Origin: JAGLSB01 sp023135955 | GTDB lineage: Bacteria > Bacteroidota > Bacteroidia > Bacteroidales > GCA-2748055 | NCBI GenBank assembly: GCA_030673645.1 | Contig: DAOVIO010000161.1 | Coordinates: forward strand, 1 to 8,787 | Length of the DNA stretch: 8,787 bases | Reading direction: 5' to 3' | Part shown: positions 1 to 6,199 of the stretch, piece by piece | Numbering within the stretch: the stretch's first letter is position 1 | Layout of the letters: each line of letters begins with the position of its first letter | The notes under the pieces: model-generated | Databases searched by the model: none | Told to the model about the DNA's origin: nothing | The model's input: only the letters and a program-made list of their open reading frames with translations | Program-made: the position numbers and the translations under genes

Positions 1-605
1 ACAGCAGCTACTTCACCAGCCGATCCGAGCATTTTACCGAGAAACATATCCATATAGTTTGGTAATTCTGTCATTATCTCCGGAACAGGAATTTCATTCA
101 TAGTTTTTTCACTTAATAAACTTAATGGAGTAGCTCCCGATTCAGCATCAAGATATTTCATCCATTGTCCCGGTTTTGGGTAATTAGTCATTGCCACAGG
201 AAAAGAAATAAAGAGAAATACACGACCCAATAATGCTGGGTTAAAAGGATTGTTTCCTAATCCTCCAAAGGTCATTTTACCCACGCCAATGGCAAAAAGT
301 GATCCAGTGATTACCATCCATATTGGTATGTTTGATGGCAGGCAGAAAGCCAGCAACAAACCAGTGAGAGCTGCAGATCCATCAAGGTGGGTCGATGGAT
401 TTTTCAGTAAGTATTTTTGAATAAGATATTCAAATAATACACTTGAAATAACAGCAGTAGCAGTAATAACCAACATTCCTATCCCAAAATAAAAGACGGA
501 AAGGGCAAAGGCTGGAATAAGTGCAATGATCACGCCATACATTAATTTAGGTACAGACTCTTTTGTCTGAATATGGGGTGATGATGAAACAGTTAAAATA
601 CTCAT
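1..605 (-). CDS. rnfD: RnfD, membrane subunit of the Rnf ferredoxin:NAD+ oxidoreductase (partial, N-terminal part)
   Basis: This is the integral-membrane, FMN-carrying subunit of the Rnf complex, which couples electron flow between reduced ferredoxin and NAD+ to Na+ or H+ transport. The frame opens with ATG at 605-603 (MSILTVSSSPHIQTKESV) and stays open for 201 codons to the left edge, so the C-terminal third or more of a usual 320-350-residue protein is missing because of the window boundary, not a mutation. Family signatures visible are DGSAALTGLLLA (about residues 75-86), FGGLGNNPFNPALLGR (about 113-128) and SGATPL (156-161). In this family the Thr of SGAT (Thr159) carries covalently bound FMN. 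Several hydrophobic segments fit transmembrane helices, roughly 22-40, 43-62, 77-90 and 94-110. It starts 28 nt after the rnfC stop, so it is co-transcribed. No Shine-Dalgarno is seen, as is usual in Bacteroidota. rnfG, rnfE and rnfA would be expected further left. The assignment is firm; ion specificity cannot be read from this part. Confidence 0.95.
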   Translation of the reverse strand, partial: MSILTVSSSPHIQTKESVPKLMYGVIIALIPAFALSVFYFGIGMLVITATAVISSVLFEYLIQKYLLKNPSTHLDGSAALTGLLLAFCLPSNIPIWMVITGSLFAIGVGKMTFGGLGNNPFNPALLGRVFLFISFPVAMTNYPKPGQWMKYLDAESGATPLSLLSEKTMNEIPVPEIMTELPNYMDMFLGKMLGSAGEVAA

Positions 606-633
606 ATCTGTATACGAATCAATTAATTTTTAA

Positions 634-1977
634 TTAGTTTTTTCGAGCTCTCATTAGGGCTCCCACTTTAGCTTTTCCAAGTCTGATATAATCGAGAAGA
701 GGCCTTCCTGATGGACAAGTATAACTACAGGAACCACATTCAATGCAATCCATTACTTTTTCGCCTTCCATCTTTTCCCACATTTCTCTTTCAGCAAGAG
801 CCTGTAATAAATAAGGTTCTAGCCCCATCGGACAAACACTTACACATTTTGTACATCGGATGCAGCTTTTAACTTCTTTCCTTTTACCTTCATCTTTATT
901 CATTATGAGGATTCCGGAACTACCTTTTATTATAGGAGAATCGAGATTGTTCAGGGCTTTTCCCATCATTGGACCTCCATTAATAACTTTGGCAGAATCA
1001 TCTGGTAGTCCACCTGCTCCTTCAATTAAACTGGAAACAGGTGCTCCAACTCTGGCAATGAAGTTTGAAGGTTCTTTTACAGATTTTCCTGTAACTGATA
1101 CTACACGTTCAATAAGGGGTTTATTTTTTTGCACAGCCTCGTAAGCAGCAAAAACACTTCCAACATTGAATGCCACTACACCTATATCAATTGGTAGTCC
1201 ACCTGAAGGAACTTGCCGTCCAAGTAAAGCAGCTATCAATTGTTTTTCACCTCCTTGCGGATACATTACTTTTAAAGCTTGCACTTCAATACCACCTTCT
1301 TTTGTAAGTAAGGCAGAAAGACGTTTGATGGCATCGGGCTTATTATTTTCAATCCCAATGATGGCTTTTTCAACCTTTAAGGCCTTCATCATTATTTTAG
1401 TGCCAATAATGATTTCCTCACTTTTTTCCAACATTAAAGAATGATCGGCTGTTAGATAAGGTTCACATTCAACGGCATTTACAACCAGATAATCGGCTTT
1501 TTTTCCGTCAGGAATCATAAGTTTTACATGCGATGGGAAAGTTGCGCCTCCTAAACCGACCATTCCGGCAGCCATAATCTTTTTGATTATTTCATCGGTT
1601 CCCAGGTTGATATCTGTACAAATATCATCAGATCTGTCGATACCCTCAATCCACTCATCACCATCAACTTTAATTTGCACAGCCATTTTCCTGTATCCTG
1701 AGCTATCGATAAATTTATCGATCTTCAGAACCTTACCAGAAACCGATGAGTGGATATTTGCTGATACAAATCCGCCTGATTCAGCAATAACCTGACCAGT
1801 TTTAACCATGTCTCCTCTTGCTACAATGACTTTTGCCGGGGCACCAATATGTTGAGATATTGGAATAGTAACTATCTCCGGAACAGGGAGTCTTTCCAGT
1901 TTTTTTCCTGCTGAAAATTTATTTTCTGCAGGGTGAACGCCGCCAATTGGGAATGTTTTTAACACTTTATACCTCAT
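634..1977 (-). CDS. rnfC: RnfC, NADH/FMN- and Fe-S-binding peripheral subunit of the Rnf complex
   Basis: This is the soluble, membrane-associated Rnf subunit that exchanges electrons with NAD(H). It has 447 residues and resembles the short form found in many anaerobes; it lacks the long repetitive C-terminal tail of the E. coli protein. Visible in order are the N-terminal FPIGGVHPAENK (9-20); a lipoyl/barrel-like domain (about 35-105); the nucleotide/flavin signature GLGGATFP (141-148), homologous to the NADH site of complex I NuoF; VNAVECEPYLTADH (166-179); YPQGGEKQL (239-247); GGPMMG (334-339); and two ferredoxin-type [4Fe-4S] motifs, C372/C375/C378/C382 and C411/C414/C417/C421, each CxxCxxCxxxCP. 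The ATG at 1977-1975 gives the family-typical N-terminus (MRYKVLKTFPIGGVHP) and lies 12 nt after the rnfB stop. The gene sits in the operon RseC-family gene, rnfB, rnfC, rnfD. No residue appears to be missing and the assignment is firm. Confidence 0.97.
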   Translation of the reverse strand: MRYKVLKTFPIGGVHPAENKFSAGKKLERLPVPEIVTIPISQHIGAPAKVIVARGDMVKTGQVIAESGGFVSANIHSSVSGKVLKIDKFIDSSGYRKMAVQIKVDGDEWIEGIDRSDDICTDINLGTDEIIKKIMAAGMVGLGGATFPSHVKLMIPDGKKADYLVVNAVECEPYLTADHSLMLEKSEEIIIGTKIMMKALKVEKAIIGIENNKPDAIKRLSALLTKEGGIEVQALKVMYPQGGEKQLIAALLGRQVPSGGLPIDIGVVAFNVGSVFAAYEAVQKNKPLIERVVSVTGKSVKEPSNFIARVGAPVSSLIEGAGGLPDDSAKVINGGPMMGKALNNLDSPIIKGSSGILIMNKDEGKRKEVKSCIRCTKCVSVCPMGLEPYLLQALAEREMWEKMEGEKVMDCIECGSCSYTCPSGRPLLDYIRLGKAKVGALMRARKN

Positions 1978-1989
1978 GGATATATTAAA

Positions 1990-2853
1990 TTATGCTTCTT
2001 TAGTTTCTTTTTTTATCTCTGTCTTTATTTTGCGTGGTGGAAAATGTATTTCATGTATTGCATCTGTTGGACATACATCCACACATTTTCGGCAAAGTTT
2101 ACACATGTCTGCATCAATAAAGGCCAGATTATTTTCCATTGTGATTGCATCGAAAGCGCATACCTTAAAACAAGCACTACATCCGATACATGCAACGGAA
2201 CAATTTTTCCTTGCCACTGCACCCTTTTCTTCGTTAATACAGCTAACAAATATTTTTCGGTCTCTGGGATTTTTCTTTCTTAGTTCGATGATATCTCTCG
2301 GACAAGCTATCACACAAGCACCACAGGCGGTACATTTATCGTCGATTACCTCTGGTAAACCTGTTTCGGGATTCATATGGATGGCATCAAAATCACAAGC
2401 TGCTACGCAATCACCACAACCAAGGCATCCATGAGGGCAGCCGGATTCACCAGTATAAAGACTATGAATAATTGCACAAGTTTGAACACCATCATAAACA
2501 TTTGTTTTAGGCCTGAATTCCGGTTTGCCATTGCATCTGATAACTGCCACAGTAGCCGCCTTCGCTACAGCTTCCTGTCCAAGGATTCCCGCAACAGTTG
2601 CCATTACGTCATTTCCACCAACCGGACAATGTAAATCGCCAATATTATCGGCCTTAACAAGTGCCTCAGCAAAATTTCGGCATCCTGGAAATCCGCAACC
2701 CCCGCAATTTGCCGCAGGAAGTGATTCCTCTACTTCATCGATTCTGGGATCTTCATAAACTTTGAATTTCTGTGCAAAAAAATATAGAATAACCGCTGCG
2801 GAAATTCCGATTGCGCTCAAAGAAATAACTGTATATATAACTATATTACTCAT
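1990..2853 (-). CDS. rnfB: RnfB, polyferredoxin subunit of the Rnf complex
   Basis: This is the Rnf subunit thought to take electrons from soluble ferredoxin and pass them through a chain of iron-sulfur clusters. It has 287 residues. An N-terminal membrane anchor (about residues 4-26) is followed by the four-cysteine Fe-S domain characteristic of RnfB (CGGCGFPGC, C50/C53/C58, plus C76). Four CxxCxxCxxxC ferredoxin motifs follow: C143/146/149/153, C174/177/180/184, C222/225/228/232 and C251/254/257/261. That adds up to about five [4Fe-4S] clusters, the multi-cluster type seen in anaerobic bacteria and richer than the E. coli protein. Further cysteines (C107, C126, C139, C205, C218) flank these motifs. 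The Lys/Glu-rich C-terminal tail (about 268-287) is low complexity. The ATG at 2853 lies within the end of the RseC-family gene (8-nt overlap, ATGAGTAA), suggesting translational coupling. rnfC follows after 12 nt. The assignment is firm. Confidence 0.97.
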   Translation of the reverse strand: MSNIVIYTVISLSAIGISAAVILYFFAQKFKVYEDPRIDEVEESLPAANCGGCGFPGCRNFAEALVKADNIGDLHCPVGGNDVMATVAGILGQEAVAKAATVAVIRCNGKPEFRPKTNVYDGVQTCAIIHSLYTGESGCPHGCLGCGDCVAACDFDAIHMNPETGLPEVIDDKCTACGACVIACPRDIIELRKKNPRDRKIFVSCINEEKGAVARKNCSVACIGCSACFKVCAFDAITMENNLAFIDADMCKLCRKCVDVCPTDAIHEIHFPPRKIKTEIKKETKEA

Positions 2854-3268
2854 ATTTTCGAATGGAAAAACTGAATTTTTGATTTATTATATTTCGTAAT
2901 AGATAAACGATTAAGTAGTATGGAATAAGCATAGCAAGGGAAATGATTCCTGCGCGTAATTCCTTCATACCAAAAGAATTAAGTATTAAAAGAGTGATAA
3001 GGAAAGTAAGGAAGGGATAAACATATCCAATCAATACTGCATGGCTTCCCTGTGATAATCCCATGATAATATTCACCGATTCTCCGAGCTTAAAATTCCT
3101 TTCATCTTTTTTTATCCATACCTCTTTGTCTTCCATATCGGAAGCATTGCAAACCCCACTGGCATGGCAAGAGGCACAAGCTGACATGATAACGAACCGA
3201 ACCTTTAATTCGTCATCCTTAATTTGATCGATAAATCCGCGATGTTCAATGGCTTTTTTGCCTGACAT
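2846..3268 (-). CDS. RseC/MucC-family (SoxR-reducing system type) membrane protein leading the rnf operon
   Basis: A 140-residue protein of the RseC family. In E. coli, RseC is linked to the Rnf-like Rsx complex that keeps SoxR reduced; in Bacteroidota, family members are commonly encoded directly ahead of rnfB, and their exact role there is unsettled. Seen here are an N-terminal cytoplasmic beta-rich part with the cysteine motif CASCHASGVC (C31, C34, C40), which fits the metal or Fe-S binding motif of the family; the GESVNIIMG segment (62-70) typical of the domain; and two hydrophobic helices (about 76-98 and 105-125) forming a hairpin in the membrane. The basic C-terminus (KFSFSIRKYE) overlaps the rnfB start by 8 nt. 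The ATG at 3268 gives MSGKKAIEHRGFID, where the EHRGFI-like segment matches the usual family start. As first gene of the operon it follows a candidate promoter at 3295-3302. A plausible role is assembly or maturation of Rnf, but that is inference. Confidence 0.88.
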   Translation of the reverse strand: MSGKKAIEHRGFIDQIKDDELKVRFVIMSACASCHASGVCNASDMEDKEVWIKKDERNFKLGESVNIIMGLSQGSHAVLIGYVYPFLTFLITLLILNSFGMKELRAGIISLAMLIPYYLIVYLLRNIINQKFSFSIRKYE

Positions 3269-3294
3269 AATTAAGCACTGGATTAATTAAAGCA

Positions 3295-3302
3295 CAAAAT
3301 TA
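3295..3302 (-). promoter_or_regulatory. Candidate Bacteroidota -7 promoter element for the rnf operon
   Basis: On the minus strand this reads TAATTTTG, a full match to the TAnnTTTG -7 consensus of Bacteroidota sigma-ABfr promoters. It lies 26 nt ahead of the RseC-family start codon, giving a short, AT-rich leader without a Shine-Dalgarno. No clear -33 TTG is present at the expected 19-21 nt spacing, and the region is very AT-rich, so a chance match is possible. Confidence 0.35.
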
Positions 3303-3441
3303 AAATTAACAAAAAATTAAAACTTGCTTTATAATAGAATAAAGGCTTTTTGGGGTAGTTTATATTGATTTTAAATAAGGAATTGAGGGAGGATTATTGT
3401 TGCTACTATATAACATGATACTGTTATTTTCAATTTAAAAT

Positions 3442-3460
3442 TGCGGCTTTTTTGCCCGCA
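3442..3460 (-). terminator. GC-rich stem-loop, weak terminator candidate
   Basis: On the minus strand this reads TGCGGGCAAAAAAGCCGCA: TGC/GCA and GGC/GCC pair with one bulged G around an A6 loop, and ATTTT follows. It could stop minus-strand transcripts that read through from the DUF4914-type gene before they reach the rnf promoter. The U-tract is short and the stem is only six pairs, so this is tentative. On the plus strand the T6 falls in the loop, which does not suit a terminator. Confidence 0.3.
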
Positions 3461-3464
3461 CACT

Positions 3465-3485
3465 GGACTGGTTGCTGGTTACTGG
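3465..3485 (+). repeat. Left arm of an imperfect inverted repeat flanking the four-helix-bundle gene
   Basis: Nineteen of 21 positions match the reverse complement of 4060-4080, including an uninterrupted 15-bp core, GTTGCTGGTTACTGG (3471-3485). The arm is built from heptanucleotide units: GTTGCTG (3471-3477), GTTACTG (3478-3484) and GATGCTG (3485-3491). A further related stretch, GGTTACAGGTTGCTGG, lies at 3567-3582. The units are degenerate, which suggests decay after expansion or insertion. Confidence 0.85.
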
Positions 3486-3669
3486 ATGCTGGCTCAGTGA
3501 AACACAATTTCCGGGAGCATACTTGCGATTCGGAAGTTGAATATTGAACTAGTCCCGAAACCTAGTGGTTACAGGTTGCTGGGAATAATTACCTAAACCT
3601 AGAACCAGATTCTCTATCACTGCATTTATATTGCAGTCAGTTCGTATATTTTTGATAAAAATTGACCAA

Positions 3670-4044
3670 ATGAAGAATTACAAGGATCTTGAAATTTATA
3701 AGAAGTCCTTTGAATTAGCTATAATGATTCACGAATTAAGCTTAAAATTACCTAAATCGGAGCAATTTGTATTAGGATCTCAAATTCGCAGATCAGCACA
3801 AAGTACAAGAAGTAATATTGTTGAAGGATATGGTAGAAGGGAATATAAAGCTGAGTTTATAAGGTTTTTGATTTTTTCACAATCCTCCTGCGATGAAACT
3901 ATAAGTCATTTAGAAATGGTGATAAAAATCTACCCTTATATTTTAAAAGATAGAAATCTATTGAAAGAACATGAAATTCTTGGTAAAATGATTAATAATT
4001 TCATCAAATATGTTCGTCAAAACTGGAAAACCGCGAACTCTTGA
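3670..4044 (+). CDS. Four-helix-bundle protein of the 23S rRNA intervening-sequence (S23/IVP) family
   Basis: A 124-residue protein whose biochemical role is not established. The family was first noticed in open frames carried by 23S rRNA intervening sequences, and its fold resembles Avd, the accessory protein of diversity-generating retroelements. Family signatures are the N-terminal NYKDLEIYKKSFELA (3-17), LPKSEQFVLGSQIRRSAQS (27-45), then SNIVEGYGRR (48-57) and the helix with FLIFSQSSCDETISHLEM (about 66-83). Length and helical pattern fit a complete member. I chose ATG at 3670 rather than the in-frame TTG at 3631, because MKNYKDLEIY is the usual start of the family and the TTG falls inside a small hairpin. 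It is the only plus-strand gene, converges on the DUF4914-type gene 39 nt away, and sits inside an inverted repeat. It is not inside an rRNA gene here. No reverse transcriptase or variable repeat is nearby, so a retroelement role is not supported. Confidence 0.9.
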   Translation: MKNYKDLEIYKKSFELAIMIHELSLKLPKSEQFVLGSQIRRSAQSTRSNIVEGYGRREYKAEFIRFLIFSQSSCDETISHLEMVIKIYPYILKDRNLLKEHEILGKMINNFIKYVRQNWKTANS

Positions 4045-4053
4045 AACCAGTAT

Positions 4054-4074
4054 CAGTAACCAGTAACCAGCAAC
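4054..4074 (+). repeat. Three tandem heptanucleotide units behind the four-helix-bundle gene
   Basis: CAGTAAC (4054-4060), CAGTAAC (4061-4067) and CAGCAAC (4068-4074) stand in tandem, preceded by a similar CCAGTAT (4047-4053). They start 10 nt after the stop codon of the four-helix-bundle gene and overlap the right arm of the inverted repeat. They are the complement of the units found ahead of the gene. Confidence 0.8.
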
Positions 4075-4080
4075 TAATCC
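4060..4080 (-). repeat. Right arm of the inverted repeat flanking the four-helix-bundle gene
   Basis: Its reverse complement matches 3465-3485 at 19 of 21 positions, with the 15-bp core at 4060-4074. It ends only three bases short of the stop codon of the DUF4914-type gene, so it fills almost the whole 39-bp space between the two convergent genes. RNA spanning both arms could form a long-range stem enclosing the small gene. Confidence 0.85.
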
Positions 4081-4083
4081 CCA

Positions 4084-6006
4084 CTACTCTACAAACAAAT
4101 TCTTAAAGCTATACTCATATTCCATTGGAATCATATCCAGATAATCCTCAGCGCCAGCTCCATCCAAACAAGCTTCAATAATCTTCTTTCCTGTTCTATT
4201 AAGTCCGGGCTTAAGATATTGTGGGAGTTGTTGCTTGAAAAAGTCATAGAGAATTTCTGCTCCGGCATCATAACCCGCCTCGCCAACTTCACCTTGTTTA
4301 TAAACCTTCAAAAAACGCGAAGGGATTTTAGAGCCTTCAATTGTCAGATAGTTTAATTCATATCCCAATAAGGGGCATCGTGCAGCCTGATACTGGTCTG
4401 AACGTAATTTCGCGTTTCCTCTCCTGGTCAGATATTCCCGCATTAGCAATTGTGGTTTAAATCCAACTTCCCAGATACCGATGTGTTGATTTGGAGTAAG
4501 AGTAAAACGGGTTCGTTGAGATTTCATTATTTGTTTCAAAAGTAGGTTAGCATGTGTATTTCTTAAACCTGTAGCAAATGGCCAGTATGATCCAACACCT
4601 TCACTGCCCATTCCATCTGATGAAACAATACTAGGGTTAGCATGTCCTCTTGGAGAAACAAGTCTCCATAACCATGCAAGTGCAGGAGGTAAAATGTGAA
4701 ATAGTCCTATTATGCCGTAAGTAGGATCTTCAGCAGTACAAGGCGGTGTTCGGACACCAAAGCTTCTCACATCAACATTAACGGTTCCTTCGATAACTTT
4801 TGGGACACAATCGCGGGGGACAATAACTCTGGGATTGGGACATTTTTTCCCCGGTTCGTCTTCAATATGATCCCATATTAAAGCAGTACAGCCAGGTTTA
4901 GTCTCCAGATTAAGGTACAACAGAGGCTTTTTTGAATTTATTGTCAGATTCTCTAAGAATGGTTCATCTCCATATTTTTTTATTCCGTCAACTCTGATAA
5001 ACCATCCGTTTTCTGCATCAAGGACATTAATCTTTCCATTTTTAGTTTGAATGGATGGTGGCACTAAAGCCATATCATCAGTAACAGGATTAAATGTGCA
5101 GAAAACAGGCAGATTAATCAATCTTCGTTCATTGGATTTAAGGTTGGTGCCAATTAGTACCTGGCCCTCAGGTTCACGAACAATGTATTGAAGCATTTCA
5201 CTTTTCCCACCTCCACTTGCACCTTCGTGCATAATAGTGGTAATATTATCATAAGGACTTCTAACCAGTACTGTACTGCAATGCGTAGTTACCCAGTTTT
5301 CTTTTTCTCCTTTGTCTAATAATACACCATATAATCCTTTTTTCGCACTTGGACCGGGGTAAAGGTTGTAAGCATAAATTTCATGAATATCCTCCAAACG
5401 GTTATGAACTACAATTTGTTTTCCGTCAAAATGAGTATGTCGAAAAGGCGGAGCAACATATATTACAGAATCGATATGTAGTTTTTTAGGCAATTCATCG
5501 CTATGAACCAACTTCTGAAGCATCGATAAGCCTAAGGCAAAAAAACCGGCATTTTCAGGAACTATTGCTATTCCCCATGAGCCAATATTTTCTCTTCCGG
5601 CAAAATAAAAGAAGACACCTATATCCTGATTCATAAACCATTCAAAAGTTTCTTTTTTTAAATCCGAAAAATCATAACCAAATCGTTCAGAAAATTTTAC
5701 CTTATCAGTTGGCAGGTCATCGGCAATAACCATTGTATTCGGATCACGTCTGCGCATGTATGCTTCAGTATAATTGGCAGAGATTCCGTTTTTTACTTTG
5801 TGGACAATGGCCTCAGTATATAGCCCTTTCCCGGGTATATCGTACTTTACTTCAAACAGATCATTTTCCTTTCCTAGTGTTGAGGCATCTATTAATTCCT
5901 CATGAGTATCAAATAATGTAACACTTTTCGCATTGGAAAGAAGATTTGAAATTTCATCAGAAATTGAAATTCCCTTAATTTTAATTATCTCAAAAATATC
6001 GCTCAT
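4084..6006 (-). CDS. DUF4914-type protein; probable divergent PEPCK-superfamily P-loop enzyme
   Basis: A 640-residue soluble protein that I place in DUF4914 from memory; no function is known to me. Read by eye it carries motifs in the order of ATP-dependent PEP carboxykinase: RRRDP (85-89, like the substrate-binding GRSPKD); AKKG (221-224, like the metal-ligand lysine segment MKKG); HCS (242-244, like the metal-ligand HCSAN), with the KKG-to-His spacing of 19 residues as in E. coli PEPCK; the P-loop GASGGGKS (262-269); DAENGW (330-335, like DDEHGW); NPRV (391-394, like the NTRV arginine); and IWEVGF (511-516, like VNTGW). The P-loop to DAENGW distance is about 45 residues longer than in PEPCK. 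No signal peptide or membrane span is seen. ATG at 6006 is preferred to TTG at 6009, which merely adds one Met. The gene lies between rnf and hyd genes and probably has its own promoter (6048-6055). Homology to PEPCK is inference from motifs; the reaction is unknown. Confidence 0.8.
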   Translation of the reverse strand: MSDIFEIIKIKGISISDEISNLLSNAKSVTLFDTHEELIDASTLGKENDLFEVKYDIPGKGLYTEAIVHKVKNGISANYTEAYMRRRDPNTMVIADDLPTDKVKFSERFGYDFSDLKKETFEWFMNQDIGVFFYFAGRENIGSWGIAIVPENAGFFALGLSMLQKLVHSDELPKKLHIDSVIYVAPPFRHTHFDGKQIVVHNRLEDIHEIYAYNLYPGPSAKKGLYGVLLDKGEKENWVTTHCSTVLVRSPYDNITTIMHEGASGGGKSEMLQYIVREPEGQVLIGTNLKSNERRLINLPVFCTFNPVTDDMALVPPSIQTKNGKINVLDAENGWFIRVDGIKKYGDEPFLENLTINSKKPLLYLNLETKPGCTALIWDHIEDEPGKKCPNPRVIVPRDCVPKVIEGTVNVDVRSFGVRTPPCTAEDPTYGIIGLFHILPPALAWLWRLVSPRGHANPSIVSSDGMGSEGVGSYWPFATGLRNTHANLLLKQIMKSQRTRFTLTPNQHIGIWEVGFKPQLLMREYLTRRGNAKLRSDQYQAARCPLLGYELNYLTIEGSKIPSRFLKVYKQGEVGEAGYDAGAEILYDFFKQQLPQYLKPGLNRTGKKIIEACLDGAGAEDYLDMIPMEYEYSFKNLFVE

Positions 6007-6036
6007 CAATCATTCAATTATTCAATTATTCATTCA
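6005..6036 (-). repeat. Octanucleotide repeat in the leader of the DUF4914-type gene
   Basis: On the plus strand the unit TTCAATTA occurs at 6013-6020 and 6021-6028, followed by the variant TTCATTCA (6029-6036) and preceded by the related ATCAATCA (6005-6012). The array overlaps the start codon by two bases and fills most of the leader. No Shine-Dalgarno lies in it. Confidence 0.6.
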
Positions 6037-6047
6037 TTAAAACGGGG

Positions 6048-6055
6048 CAAAGGTA
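6048..6055 (-). promoter_or_regulatory. Candidate -7 promoter element for the DUF4914-type gene
   Basis: On the minus strand this reads TACCTTTG, an exact match to the Bacteroidota consensus TAnnTTTG. It lies 41 nt ahead of the start codon, implying an AT-rich leader of roughly 35 nt. A TTTG at 6070-6067 is only 11 nt upstream, too close for the usual -33 spacing. The match stands out because GC-containing sequence is rare in this spacer. Confidence 0.5.
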
Positions 6056-6150
6056 TTTAAAAAAATCAAATTGGAAATAAAAGTTTAGTAATTTAATGAA
6101 AAATTAATATTGGGCAGTATATTTATTATAAATTATCAAAAATACAGACT

Positions 6151-6171
6151 TATTACTTATGAATAGTAATA
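6151..6171 (-). terminator. AT-rich stem-loop behind hydE, weak terminator candidate
   Basis: On the minus strand TATTACT and AGTAATA form a 7-bp stem around a 7-nt loop, 28 nt after the hydE stop; the transcript then continues AGTCTGTATTTTTG, with a T5 run 8 nt after the stem. The stem is nearly all A-T pairs, so it is only weakly supported as the end of the hydF-hydE transcript. Confidence 0.2.
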
Positions 6172-6199
6172 GTTTGAATAGAGATAATAACAAATGAAA

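Larger units (their letters stand above)
3269..3669. other. 401-bp gene-free spacer between the rnf operon and the four-helix-bundle gene
   Basis: No convincing coding frame was found on either strand. Going left to right it holds an AT-rich part with the candidate rnf promoter (to about 3330), featureless AT-rich DNA (about 3330-3440), a GC-rich stem-loop (3442-3460), the left arm of an inverted repeat made of heptanucleotide units (3465-3491), a further related repeat (3567-3582), an 8-nt direct repeat AAACCTAG (3558-3565 and 3595-3602), and a small hairpin ACTGCA/TGCAGT (3619-3624 / 3632-3637) just upstream of the plus-strand gene. The part from 3461 on looks like degenerate repeat debris rather than unique sequence. 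Confidence 0.6.

Noticed and set aside
860..2758. Several plus-strand open frames of 70-152 codons across rnfC and rnfB
   Set aside because: They are antisense shadows of well-identified genes, with no recognisable domains of their own.
3647..3654. TATTTTTG as a -7 element for the four-helix-bundle gene
   Set aside because: It matches the loose consensus in an AT-rich stretch, but the nearest TTG (3631) is only 13 nt upstream, so support is too weak.
3631..3669. In-frame TTG start extending the four-helix-bundle gene by 13 residues
   Set aside because: The added residues are not family-like, the TTG lies in a small hairpin, and ATG at 3670 gives the usual N-terminus.
3670..4044. Four-helix-bundle gene as the Avd component of a diversity-generating retroelement
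   Set aside because: No reverse transcriptase, template repeat or variable-repeat target is in the window; the sequence fits the more common solitary IVS-type family.
3465..4080. Heptanucleotide repeats as a CRISPR array
   Set aside because: The units are 7 nt, contiguous without spacers, and degenerate; no cas gene is present.
6007..6009. TTG start for the DUF4914-type gene one codon ahead of the ATG
   Set aside because: It adds only one residue and the adjacent ATG is the obvious initiator.
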